Of a DNA stretch of 33,717 nucleotides, positions 25,896 through 33,717 are shown in pieces. The position numbers and the translations under genes were made by a program. Within the stretch, counting starts at the first letter, position 1. Every line of letters begins with the position of its first letter. The DNA is from Thermohalobaculum sp964467005 (GTDB lineage Bacteria; Pseudomonadota; Alphaproteobacteria; Rhodobacterales; Rhodobacteraceae), in NCBI GenBank assembly GCA_964467005.1, contig CAYXPI010000012.1:1-33717 (forward strand), read 5' to 3'. Below the pieces are notes generated by a model. The model saw only the letters and a list, made by a program, of their open reading frames with translations, searched no databases and was not told the origin of the DNA.

Positions 25896-27116
25896 TTACG
25901 CCTCCGCCGGCGATCGGGAAAGCCCGGCAGCCGGGGCCGGCGCCTGAGGCCCGATGGCGACGAGCCGGTCCAGCGTCATCTCGTCCAGGCGGGTGATGCC
26001 GAGGAGGGCCATGTTGCGATCCATCTCCTCGGCCAGGATCTCGATGACGCGGGCCACGCCGGCCTCGCCCCCGAGCGCCGCGGCGTAGAGAAAGGGCCGG
26101 CCGACGAAGACCATGTCCGCCCCCAGGGCCAGCGCCTTCAGCACATCGGTTCCACGGCGGAGGCCGCTGTCGAGCAGAAGCGGCAGGTCCGGGCAGAGGG
26201 CGCGCGCGGCCGCGACGGTCCGGAGGGGGGAGATCGCGCCGTCGAGCTGCCGGCCCCCATGGTTGGAGAGCCAGGCCGCGTCGGCCCCCTCCTCGGCGGC
26301 GCGACGGACGTCCTCCGCGGCGATCATCCCCTTCACGATCAGCGTGCCGGGCCAGAGGCGGCGGATCTCCGCGATGTGGCCCCAGGAGAGATGGGTGCGC
26401 AGGCCGAACTCCCGCGCCGCACGCCGCGCGAGGATCGGCGCCCCGCGTGTCGCGCCCGAATTCTCGAAATGCGGCATGCCGTGGAGCGCCCAGGTCCGCA
26501 GGAATGTGCCGAGCGCCCAGGACGGGCGCTGCCCGACGTCGAGGGCGAGGCGGAGGGAGGGCCGCACCGGCGACGAGAAGCCTGCGCGCCGGTAATGCTC
26601 GGGATTGGCCGCGACCGGCAGGTCGACGGTGATCACCAGGGTGCCGAAGCCCGCCGCGGCGACCCGGGCGACGAGGCCGGCGATCTTCTCCGGCTCGCCG
26701 GGCACATAGGCCTGGAACCAGGCGTCGGGATAGACCTCCGCCACCGCCTCGAGCGGGACGAGCGCGGTTCCCGAGACCACCATCGGGATCCCCGCCACCT
26801 TCGCCGCCGCCGCCAGCGCCAGGTCCCCCCGATAGGCGGCGAGGGCGGACATCCCCATGGGCGCGATCCCGAAGCTCTGCGCCCAGCTCCGGCCGAGTAG
26901 GCGGACGCCCGGGTCCCGCGAAACGGGCGCCTGAAGAACCCTCGGCAGAAAGCCAAGCGCCGCCAGCGCCGTACGCGTGTCGGCGTTCGACGCGTCCCGC
27001 TCGGTCGCGCCGGACACATATGCGTGGATCGGCCGCGGCAGGAACCGCCGCGCGCGGGGCTCGAGATCCTCGAGGGCCTCCACACCGCGCAGCCGGCGGG
27101 GGATCGACTGGGGCAT
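25896..27116 (-). CDS. FMN-dependent alpha-hydroxy-acid oxidase/dehydrogenase (LldD family)
   Basis: A 406-residue flavoenzyme that oxidises an L-2-hydroxy acid to a 2-keto acid. The ATG at 27116 has GGAG nine bases upstream. The frame is open further to 27200, but those residues do not look like the family start. Conserved elements: HAYVSGATERDAS (Tyr33 region), GIAPMGMSAL, AWFQAYVPG (Tyr137), VITVDLPV (Asp165), LIVKGM (Lys262), SNHGGRQLDG with catalytic base His286 and substrate Arg289, and DSGLRRGTDVLKALALGAD. The usual GxRExDxRNGF segment after VDLP is altered (AANPEHYRRAGF), which may mean a substrate other than lactate or glycolate. It is probably co-transcribed with the downstream gabD-like gene. 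Confidence 0.9.
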   Translation of the reverse strand: MPQSIPRRLRGVEALEDLEPRARRFLPRPIHAYVSGATERDASNADTRTALAALGFLPRVLQAPVSRDPGVRLLGRSWAQSFGIAPMGMSALAAYRGDLALAAAAKVAGIPMVVSGTALVPLEAVAEVYPDAWFQAYVPGEPEKIAGLVARVAAAGFGTLVITVDLPVAANPEHYRRAGFSSPVRPSLRLALDVGQRPSWALGTFLRTWALHGMPHFENSGATRGAPILARRAAREFGLRTHLSWGHIAEIRRLWPGTLIVKGMIAAEDVRRAAEEGADAAWLSNHGGRQLDGAISPLRTVAAARALCPDLPLLLDSGLRRGTDVLKALALGADMVFVGRPFLYAAALGGEAGVARVIEILAEEMDRNMALLGITRLDEMTLDRLVAIGPQAPAPAAGLSRSPAEA

Positions 27117-27164
27117 GTAACCGGTCTCCGGCGGGCTCGACCGAGCGCAATTCTTGACACTGGA

Positions 27165-27192
27165 AGAATATTGTGGCAGGCGAGCCACGCAA
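27165..27192 (-). promoter_or_regulatory. Putative promoter of the hydroxy-acid oxidase/gabD operon
   Basis: On the minus strand TTGCGT (27192-27187) and TATTCT (27170-27165) are 16 bases apart. The implied leader is about 40 bases. The -10 lies inside an imperfect inverted repeat, about 27149-27173 (TTCTT...AAGAA flanked by CAA/TTG), which could be an operator. Confidence 0.4.
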
Positions 27193-27273
27193 GCGGTCAA
27201 TCCGGACCGCCCCCGGTCGCGTGAGTGTGCGGCCAGTCATGCCGCAAACCCGCAGCGACACCTAAGGGGTCTC

Positions 27274-28734
27274 ATGCCGTTCACCAAACTCGGGCTCGAC
27301 GACGATCTTCTCAAAGCCATCCACGAAGCCGGCTACACCGAGCCGACGCCGATCCAGTCGGCGGCCATTCCGCACGCGCTCGCGGGCAAGGATGTGCTCG
27401 GCATCGCGCAGACCGGCACGGGGAAGACCGCCTCCTTCACGCTGCCGATGATCCACCTCCTCTCGAAGGGGCGGGCGCGGGCGCGGATGCCGCGGAGCCT
27501 GATCCTCTGCCCGACGCGGGAGCTCGCCGCCCAGGTTTCGGAGAATTTCGAGAAGTACGGGAAGTATCACAAGCTCTCGATGGCGCTGCTGATCGGCGGC
27601 GTCAACTTCAACAACCAGGACAAGCTGATCGACCGCGGGGTCGATGTGCTGATCGCCACCCCGGGCCGGCTCCTCGATCATTTCGAGCGCGGCAAGCTCA
27701 TGCTCACCGGCATCCAGATCATGGTGGTGGACGAGGCGGACCGGATGCTCGATATGGGCTTTATTCCGGATATCGAGCGGATCTTCGGCCTCACCCCGTT
27801 CACGCGGCAGACCCTCTTTTTCTCCGCGACCATGGCGCCCGAGATCACCCGCATCACCGAGACCTTCCTCCACGCGCCGGAGCGGGTGGAGGTGGCGCGC
27901 CAGGCCTCAGCGGCCGAGACCGTGACCCAGCGCGTTGTGCCCTTCAAGCCCTCGGCCAAGGACGCGGCCGACAAGGAGAAGCGGGACTGCCTCCGCGCCC
28001 TCATCCGGGCCGAGAGCGAGCTGACCACCGCCATCATCTTCTGCAACCGCAAGCGCGATGTCGGCGTCCTCCACAAGTCGCTCGTCAAGCACGGGTTCAA
28101 CGCGGGCGCGATCCACGGCGATCTCGACCAGTCGGTGCGGATGGCCACGCTCAACGGCTTCCGGGACGGGGAGATCACGCTCCTCGTGGCCTCGGACGTC
28201 GCGGCCCGAGGCCTCGACATCCCGACGGTCAGCCATGTGTTCAATTTCGACGTGCCCACCCATCCGGAGGACTATGTGCACCGCATCGGGCGCACGGGCC
28301 GCGCGGGGCGTTCGGGCACGGCGATCTCGATCTGCGCGCCGTCGGACGGCAAGCATCTCGACAAGATCGAGGAGCTGCTCGGCAAGCCCATCCCCAAGGT
28401 CGCCGAGATGACGGCCGACGCCGCGCCCCGGGGCCGGGGCCGCAGCGAGCCCAAGCCCGAGCGCGCGGAGGCGGCGCCCGCCGGCAACGGACGCGATCGT
28501 GAGCGGGACCGCGACGGCGGCGGGCGGAGCCGCGGCGGGCGCGGGCGCGGCTCCCGCGAGGCCGACAAGCCCGTGGTGGGGCTCGGCGACCATGTGCCGG
28601 CGTTCCTGCTGCGCGAGGTGAAGCTCAAGAAGTCCGCCACACGAGCCTCCTCCAAGGTTGAGGAGGACGACGCGCCCGACACCCCGGTCCAGCCCGACGT
28701 TACCGAGGCCGGTTCCGAACCCAAGGCCGCCTGA
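27274..28734 (+). CDS. rhlE: DEAD-box ATP-dependent RNA helicase, RhlE type
   Basis: A 486-residue RNA helicase involved in RNA unwinding, degradation or ribosome assembly. The ATG at 27274 has AAGGGG five bases upstream. Motifs in order: Q motif YTEPTPIQ (Gln28), Walker A AQTGTGKT (45-52), PTRELAAQ, TPGRLLDH, DEAD at 153-156 in VVDEADRMLDMGF, SAT at 184-186, and C-terminal RecA domain motifs including ASDVAARGLDIP and HRIGRTGR (336-343). The tail from about 385 is rich in Arg, Gly, Glu and Pro, an unstructured RNA-binding extension. It is a single gene, divergent from the hydroxy-acid oxidase operon. DEAD-box paralogues are hard to tell apart by eye, so the RhlE name is likely rather than certain. 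Confidence 0.93.
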   Translation: MPFTKLGLDDDLLKAIHEAGYTEPTPIQSAAIPHALAGKDVLGIAQTGTGKTASFTLPMIHLLSKGRARARMPRSLILCPTRELAAQVSENFEKYGKYHKLSMALLIGGVNFNNQDKLIDRGVDVLIATPGRLLDHFERGKLMLTGIQIMVVDEADRMLDMGFIPDIERIFGLTPFTRQTLFFSATMAPEITRITETFLHAPERVEVARQASAAETVTQRVVPFKPSAKDAADKEKRDCLRALIRAESELTTAIIFCNRKRDVGVLHKSLVKHGFNAGAIHGDLDQSVRMATLNGFRDGEITLLVASDVAARGLDIPTVSHVFNFDVPTHPEDYVHRIGRTGRAGRSGTAISICAPSDGKHLDKIEELLGKPIPKVAEMTADAAPRGRGRSEPKPERAEAAPAGNGRDRERDRDGGGRSRGGRGRGSREADKPVVGLGDHVPAFLLREVKLKKSATRASSKVEEDDAPDTPVQPDVTEAGSEPKAA

Positions 28735-28943
28735 TCCGCCTCACACGCCGACACGGGGCCGAACCCGAGCGGCGCCAACGGCAAGCCGGGAGAGTTCGGT
28801 GATCACCGCGCCGCTAGGATGGCAGCCGGCCCAGCCGAGGCGAGCCAAGCGCGGAACCATCATGCAGGGAGCGACTGCGCAGAAGGCGACCCACGCCGCT
28901 GCTCCCTCGCTCTCGGCCCGGGGCAGATCTCAGCGGCGATCCG

Positions 28944-29249
28944 TCATTCCGCGTCGTCGTCGAGGGGGTAGGCGTGGATCGTGCCAATCTCCGCGCCCCT
29001 AGGCCCGTTCGGCAGCCGCCGGTGGGCGGGGGCATGCTTGCGCGCGAGCACCGGCGGTTCCGCCGCCACCACCCGCATCCCGAGCGACCGGCACGCCCAG
29101 CGCGCGGCGAGCACCGCGAGACCGCGCGAGGTGACGGGCAACCGAACGAGCGCGAAGCCCCCTTCCCGCGGCGCGAGGCCGGAGCGGCCGCGGCCGTCGT
29201 CTCGCAGATCGACCAGCACCTCGACCCGTCGCGCGTTGACCGCCATCAT
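28944..29249 (-). CDS. Small hypothetical protein coupled to rnj
   Basis: A 101-residue protein whose ATG at 29249 overlaps the rnj stop by four bases (ATGA). The sequence is basic in the middle and ends in an acidic tail (YPLDDDAE). It contains the stretches VEVLVDLRDDGRGRSGLA and GGFALVRLPVTSRGLAVLA, but no domain, cysteine pair or membrane helix that I recognise. Many Rhodobacterales have a DUF1467 membrane protein at this position; this sequence does not look like one. Translational coupling is the main argument that it is real. Function unknown. Confidence 0.6.
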   Translation of the reverse strand: MMAVNARRVEVLVDLRDDGRGRSGLAPREGGFALVRLPVTSRGLAVLAARWACRSLGMRVVAAEPPVLARKHAPAHRRLPNGPRGAEIGTIHAYPLDDDAE

Positions 29250-30928
29250 TCGTCCTCCAAGCGGGTGACAAGCGCCGTCACGACCGGTTTCTTGCCCCAG
29301 TGCTTGGCCGAGACGCGGCGGGCGGCCTTGGCCACCAGCTCCTCGACGCTCGCATCCGTCCGCCGGGCCTTCTTGGGCGCGTCCTCGAGGGCGTCGTCGA
29401 CCGCCTCCTCGATGAGCTCGACGAGCGAGGCGGGCCAGCCCGGCGCCTCCTTCGGCCCGCCGACCACGCGCACCTCCGGGTCCGCGATCAGGTCCCCGTC
29501 CTCGTCGAGCGTGACGGACACCACCACATGGCCCTGGCGCGCGAGCTTCAGGCGGTCGCGGATCACCCCGTCCATCGCGCCCACATGGGTGTGTCCGTCG
29601 AGATAGACGCGGCCCGTCTCCACCTCGTCGACGATGCCGGGGGCGTTGCCGTCGAGGCGCACCATCGTGCCGTTGGGCGCGACGAGCGCGTGCGCCGCCC
29701 CCCAGTCCTTCGCCCATTTGGCATGCTCTACGAGATGCCGGTGCTCACCATGGATCGGCACGGCGACACGGGGGCGGAGGGCGGCGTAGACCCGCTCGAG
29801 ATCGTCGCGCCGGGCGTGGCCCGAGACATGGATGCGCTCCATATCCCCGTCGATCACGCGGATCCCTTGCTCGGAGAGGCGGTTGTAGAGCCGGTAGATG
29901 CCCGCCTCGTTGCCCGGGATCGTCTTCGAGGAGAAGAGCACCGTGTCGCCGGGCGCGAGGCGCACCGTGGGGTGGCTGTTGCCCGCAATCCGGGCCAGCG
30001 CCGCGCGCGCCTCCCCCTGGCTGCCGGTGACGAGGTAGAAGATGTGCTCGGCCGGGATGTCGCCCGCCTGGTCGTCCGGCACGACCTTGGGGAAGTCCTT
30101 GAGCTGCCCGGTCTCGACCGCGACCTCGATCATCCGGCGCATGGCGCGGCCCACCACGACCACGCTCCGCCCCACATCCGAGGCGGCTTTGGCGAGGGTG
30201 CGCAGCCGCGCCACGTTGGACGCGAAGGAGGTGGCGGCCACCGCCCCGGGCGCCGCGGCGACGATGCGCCGGAGGTGGGGAGTGATCTCCGCCTCCGACC
30301 CCGCCGCGCCGGCCAGAAACACATTGGTCGAGTCGCAGGCGAGGGCCAGCACGCCCTCTTGCCCCAGCGCCTCGTAGGGTGCCAGATCGTAGGGCTGGCC
30401 GAGCTGCGGGTCCGGATCCAGCTTGAAGTCCCCAGAATGCACCACGGTGCCTAGGGGCGAGCGGATGGCCAGCATCGACGCCTCGGGGATCGAGTGGGTG
30501 ATCGGGAGGAAGCTTACCTCGAAGCGGCCGGCGGCGATGGGCTCGCCCGCGCCCACCTCGCGCACCGATCGGGTGTCGAGCCCAGCCTCGTCGAGTTTCC
30601 GACGCACCACCTCGGCCGTGAAAGCGCGCGCGTAGATCGGCGCCCCGATCTCCGCCCAGAGATGGGGGATGGCGCCGATATGGTCCTCATGCGCGTGGGT
30701 GAGGAAGAGGCCCTGCACGCGCTTGGAAATCGCGCGGAGGAAGGCGATGTCCGGCAGCACGAGCTCAACGCCGGGCGCGGTCTCCATATCCCCGAAGCCG
30801 ATGCCGAGATCGACGGCGATCCAGTCGGCCCCCGAGCCCCGGCCGAGGCCGTAGAGATAGCTGTTCATCCCGATCTCGCCGGCACCGCCCAAGGCCACAT
30901 AGACCAGCTCGTTCGCGTTCTCAGACAT
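29246..30928 (-). CDS. rnj: Ribonuclease J
   Basis: A 560-residue metallo-beta-lactamase/beta-CASP ribonuclease with 5'-3' exonuclease and endonuclease activity in RNA processing. The ATG at 30928 is preceded by AAGG and overlaps the end of coaX by eight bases. Zinc-binding THAHEDH is at 77-83 (His78, His80, Asp82, His83). Further landmarks are HSIPEASMLAIRSPLG, VVHSGDFKLDPDP, ACDSTNVF, ATSFASNVARL, VTGSQGEARAAL and the C-terminal IHVSGHARRDDLERV and PIHGEHRHL. The ending (DASVEELVAKAARRVSAKHW) is the small C-terminal domain. Gene order birA-coaX-rnj is conserved in Rhodobacterales. Confidence 0.96.
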   Translation of the reverse strand: MSENANELVYVALGGAGEIGMNSYLYGLGRGSGADWIAVDLGIGFGDMETAPGVELVLPDIAFLRAISKRVQGLFLTHAHEDHIGAIPHLWAEIGAPIYARAFTAEVVRRKLDEAGLDTRSVREVGAGEPIAAGRFEVSFLPITHSIPEASMLAIRSPLGTVVHSGDFKLDPDPQLGQPYDLAPYEALGQEGVLALACDSTNVFLAGAAGSEAEITPHLRRIVAAAPGAVAATSFASNVARLRTLAKAASDVGRSVVVVGRAMRRMIEVAVETGQLKDFPKVVPDDQAGDIPAEHIFYLVTGSQGEARAALARIAGNSHPTVRLAPGDTVLFSSKTIPGNEAGIYRLYNRLSEQGIRVIDGDMERIHVSGHARRDDLERVYAALRPRVAVPIHGEHRHLVEHAKWAKDWGAAHALVAPNGTMVRLDGNAPGIVDEVETGRVYLDGHTHVGAMDGVIRDRLKLARQGHVVVSVTLDEDGDLIADPEVRVVGGPKEAPGWPASLVELIEEAVDDALEDAPKKARRTDASVEELVAKAARRVSAKHWGKKPVVTALVTRLEDE

Positions 30929-31703
30929 GGGCGCCTTCGGTGTTGTAGCGGTGGATGAGGACGAGGCCGCGCATGGTGAGCTCGTCGTCGACATGTTTGA
31001 TCGTGGGGGTGGAGCGCGCGAAGAGAGGCGCGAGGCCGCCGGTGGCGAGCACGGTCATCGCCCGCTCGCGCTCGGCCGAGATGCGGGCGCAAAGCCCCTC
31101 GATGAGAGCGACGTAGCCCCAATAGATGCCGGACTGCATGCACTCGACGGTGTTGGTGCCCACAACGCGCTGGGGCACCGTGACGTCGATATGCGGCAGA
31201 TGCGCGGCCGCGGTCTTGAGCGCCTCGAGCGAGAGGTTGATGCCCGGCGCGATCACCCCGCCCACATAGGCGCCGTCCTCGGCCACGACATCGAAGGTGG
31301 TCGCGGTGCCGAAATCGACGACCACGAGATCGGGCCCGTAGGTCTCGTAGGCCGAGACGGTGTTGACCAGCCGGTCCGCCCCCACCTCGCGCGGGTTGTC
31401 CACCCGCACCTCGACCGGCAGCCGGCACCCCTCCTTGCCCACCACGAGCGGGCGCGTGCCGAAATAGCGGTCGCACAGCACCCGGAGATTGAACAGGGTG
31501 GCGGGGGCGACGTTGGAGATCACAACCTCGGTGATCTCGGAGGGCTCCCACCCCCCATGGCGCATAAGCTGGTTGAGCCAGACGAAATACTGGTCGGCCG
31601 TGCGCACGCTCTCGGTGTTGCAGCGCCACTGGTCGACGAAGCCCGCCCCGTCATGCAGCGCGAAGACGGTGTTGGTGTTGCCGACATCGATGGCAAGCAG
31701 CAT
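30921..31703 (-). CDS. coaX: Type III pantothenate kinase
   Basis: A 260-residue CoaX kinase that phosphorylates pantothenate, the first step of coenzyme A synthesis. The N-terminal ASKHA phosphate loop is MLLAIDVGNTNT. VGADRLVNTVSAYE and VVVDFGTATTFDVV carry the substrate and phosphate-2 motifs. GGVIAPGINLSLEAL and ATGGLAPLF complete the family pattern, including the monovalent-cation/ATP region. Length is normal. It begins six bases after birA ends and overlaps the rnj start by eight bases, so the genes are one transcription unit. Confidence 0.96.
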   Translation of the reverse strand: MLLAIDVGNTNTVFALHDGAGFVDQWRCNTESVRTADQYFVWLNQLMRHGGWEPSEITEVVISNVAPATLFNLRVLCDRYFGTRPLVVGKEGCRLPVEVRVDNPREVGADRLVNTVSAYETYGPDLVVVDFGTATTFDVVAEDGAYVGGVIAPGINLSLEALKTAAAHLPHIDVTVPQRVVGTNTVECMQSGIYWGYVALIEGLCARISAERERAMTVLATGGLAPLFARSTPTIKHVDDELTMRGLVLIHRYNTEGAHV

Positions 31704-31709
31704 GCGCGA

Positions 31710-32468
31710 TCATCCCGGGACATGGAGGTCGGCGGAGGCGATCCGCCTCACCCCGGCGCGCTCTCTTAGTACAAGCCGGCCCTGCTCGTCCACATCCTCG
31801 TAGATGCCCATGTGGGTGGTGGCGCCCTGCCGGGCCTCGATGGGCCGGCCGAGACCCTCGGCGCGGGCAAGCCAGGCGTCTCGGAGGGGGGCAAAGCCCT
31901 CGGCCGCGTGAAGCGCCACCCAGTGGGCGAGGCGGGGGACAAGACGGTCGAGCGCGGCCTCGGGCGCAAGCAGCCGCCCGCCTTCGGCCGGCAGCGAGGT
32001 GGGCGCGCGGCCGCCGGGGCGCATCGCGTCGGCCGGCGGATGAGCCGCGAGATTGACGCCGATCCCGAGGGCGAGCCAGGCCAGGCGCGCGCCGATCCCC
32101 TCGCTCTCGAGGAGAACGCCGGCCACCTTCCGCCCGTTGAGGAGCGGATCGTTCGGCCATTTGAGCGTGACCCGCGACCCGGGCGCCAAGGATTGGAGGA
32201 GATCGGCCACGGCAAGGCAGGCGGCAAAGGAAAGCTGTGCGGCAGCGGCCGGGGGCAGGGCGGGGCGGATCAGCAGCGTGGCCATGAGGTTGCCGGGCGG
32301 CGAGGCCCAGGCCCGGCCTTGGCGCCCCCGCCCGGCACTCTGCCGGTGTGCGAGGATCCAGAGCGGGCCCGGTTCCCCGGCCCCGGCGCGGCGCCGGGCC
32401 TCCGCGTTGGTGCTGTCGGTCTCCTCGAGGACGAGCCGTCGCGCGTCGGCGATCTCGGCCGCCCTCAT
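31710..32468 (-). CDS. birA: Biotin--[acetyl-CoA-carboxylase] ligase, single-function BirA
   Basis: A 252-residue enzyme that activates biotin with ATP and attaches it to biotin carrier protein. Key motifs: ETDSTNAEARR, the biotinyl-AMP-binding loop AGRGRQGRAW (45-54), KWPND (103-107), and GRKVAGVLLES with the conserved Lys/Glu. SPPGNLMATLLIRP follows the loop as usual. No N-terminal helix-turn-helix is present, so it lacks the repressor function of E. coli BirA, as is usual in alphaproteobacteria. The start overlaps the nuoN stop by four bases (ATGA), and the coaX start lies six bases after its stop. Confidence 0.95.
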   Translation of the reverse strand: MRAAEIADARRLVLEETDSTNAEARRRAGAGEPGPLWILAHRQSAGRGRQGRAWASPPGNLMATLLIRPALPPAAAAQLSFAACLAVADLLQSLAPGSRVTLKWPNDPLLNGRKVAGVLLESEGIGARLAWLALGIGVNLAAHPPADAMRPGGRAPTSLPAEGGRLLAPEAALDRLVPRLAHWVALHAAEGFAPLRDAWLARAEGLGRPIEARQGATTHMGIYEDVDEQGRLVLRERAGVRRIASADLHVPG

Positions 32469-33717
32469 CGCCCGAGCGACTGGGCGGCGACCAGCGCCGC
32501 ATCCGTGAGGCCCACCCCGCTCGCGACGAAGGGCAGCCAGCCGATGGCCATCGCCACCGCCGAGAGCGCCACCACCGCCTGGCCGAAGGGCCCGGCCACG
32601 AGGTCGAGCGGGCGCTCCTGCTCGGTGAGGTACATGAGCCGCACGATGTTGAGGTAGTAATAGGCGCCGATCACGCTCGCGATCGCGCCTGCGACGGCGA
32701 GCGGTGCGAGCCCCGCCTCAACCGCTGCCTTGAAGACGAAGAACTTGGCGAAGAAGCCCACCAGCGGAGGCAATCCGGCCAGCGAGAACATAAGGATCGC
32801 CAGCGCCAGCGCCTGGGCGGGCTTCACCGAGGCCAAGCCCTGCAGGTCGGTGATCTGCACCACCGGCTTGCCCTCCCGCTCCATCGACAGGATGAAGGCG
32901 AAGACACCGAGATTCATCACCACATAGATGGCGAGGTAGAACATGAGGGCCTGGGCGCCCTCCTCCGTGCCGGCGGCGAGGCCCACCAGCGCAAAGCCCA
33001 TATGCCCGATGGAGGAATAGGCCATGAGCCGCTTCAAGTTCTTCTGCCCGATCGCCGCGATCGCGCCGAGGAACATCGAAGCGATGGCGACGAAGACGAG
33101 GATCTGCTGCCAGTCACCCACGGCGTCGCCGAACCCGTCGTAAAGCACGCGGGCAAAGAGCGCGCCGGCGGCCACCTTGGGCGCGGTGGCGAAGAAGGCG
33201 GTGACCGGCGTCGGCGAGCCCTCATAGACATCCGGCGTCCACATATGGAAGGGGGCGGCCGAGATCTTGATGGCCTTCGCCGCTCAGATTAAGACGAGCC
33301 CGAAGGTGAGGCCGAGCGACACCCCCTCCGATCCGATGATGCCGGAGATGATGACGAAGTTGACCGAGCCCGTGTAGCCGTAGACGAGCGACGCGCCATA
33401 GAGCAACAGCCCCGAGGAGAGCGCGCCCAGCACGAAGTATTTGAGCCCCGCCTCGGTTGACCGCACACTGTCTCGGTTGAAGGCCGCAACCACATAGAGC
33501 GCCAGCGATTGCAGCTCGAGCCCGACATAAAGCGCGATGAGATCGCCCGCGCTCACCATCATCATCATGCCGAGCGTCGCGAGGAGGATGAGGATCGGAT
33601 ACTCGAAGCGCAGGATCCCTCGACGCTCCAGATAGCCGTGGCCCAGCACCAGCATCGCGGCGGAGGAGAGGAGGATCAGCACCTTCGCGAACTGGGCGAA
33701 GCGGTCGGTCACGAAGG
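32465..33717 (-). pseudogene. nuoN: NADH-quinone oxidoreductase subunit N, interrupted by an in-frame TGA (5' end outside window)
   Basis: NuoN is an antiporter-like membrane subunit of respiratory complex I that takes part in proton pumping. The frame enters at the right edge, missing about 60 N-terminal residues. It shows family sequence throughout: MMMMVSAGDLIALYVGLELQ, LKYFVLGALSSGLLLYGASL, then AAPFHMWTPDVYEGSPTPVT, KNLKRLMAYSSIGHMGF (key Lys) and GLPPLVGFFAKF. A TGA at 33286-33284 stops translation between FGLVLI and AAKAIKISAAPFHMW. Both halves are in the same frame, and the spacing to the SAAPFHMW motif appears normal for the family, so a substitution rather than an indel is indicated. 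A sequence error is as likely as a true lesion. A start at the internal ATG (33244) would lack half of the protein. The 3' end overlaps birA by four bases. Confidence 0.85.

Noticed and set aside
27154..27159. TTGACA as a -35 box for the RNA helicase gene
   Set aside because: No -10-like sequence lies 15-19 bases downstream on the plus strand.
28866..28912. Inverted repeat (AGGGAGC...GCTCCCT) as a terminator between rhlE and the small gene
   Set aside because: The stem is only seven bases with a loop over 30 bases and no T-run.
33284..33286. TGA in nuoN as a recoded codon (selenocysteine or tryptophan)
   Set aside because: Many genes in this window end normally with TGA, and nothing in NuoN biology calls for selenocysteine.

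Overview
The window is a GC-rich chromosomal segment, roughly 70% GC by eye. It is probably from an alphaproteobacterium of the Rhodobacterales. The evidence is the gene order nuoN-birA-coaX-rnj on the right edge, lon followed by tRNA-Val(UAC) on the left edge, and the protein sequences themselves. I see no insertion sequence, integrase, CRISPR array or rRNA.

Left part (1-11942). After the 3' end of lon and a tRNA-Val comes a secreted TPR-like/SH3 protein (+). It converges on a six-gene minus-strand operon running from about 11942 down to 1874. Its order is: large exported protein of unknown function, exported SH3/von Willebrand A (vWA) protein, ABC ATPase, FtsX/MacB-like permease with an unusually large ectodomain, exported caspase-fold peptidase, exported SH3 protein. 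Everything except the ATPase is predicted to be exported or in the membrane. I read this as a cell-envelope system in which ATP hydrolysis may drive or gate periplasmic proteins, including a caspase-like protease. It is the best candidate here for an undescribed system.

Middle part (12142-19065). A secreted lipase-3/RTX-like/DUF4214 protein (+) converges, with a 19-base overlap, on a tightly coupled three-gene minus-strand operon: ECF sigma factor, membrane anti-sigma factor, subtilisin-like lipoprotein. The periplasmic tail of the anti-sigma factor looks like a subtilisin propeptide (inhibitor I9-like fold), so the protease may dock on the anti-sigma factor. Divergent from the sigma gene is a large RTX/CHRD protein whose CHRD segments are in permuted order.

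Right part (19066-33717). About 600 bases without a gene lead to an mltA / secreted GH3 (NagZ-like) operon for peptidoglycan turnover. Next is a dimethylglycine dehydrogenase-like flavoprotein, which converges on a gabD-like aldehyde dehydrogenase preceded by an FMN alpha-hydroxy-acid oxidase. An RhlE-type RNA helicase follows. The window ends with the conserved minus-strand housekeeping operon nuoN-birA-coaX-rnj plus a small unknown gene. nuoN carries an in-frame TGA that is either a genuine lesion or a sequence error.

Start sites were chosen from ribosome binding sites, overlaps and signal peptides. Functions come from motifs read by eye, with no database search.
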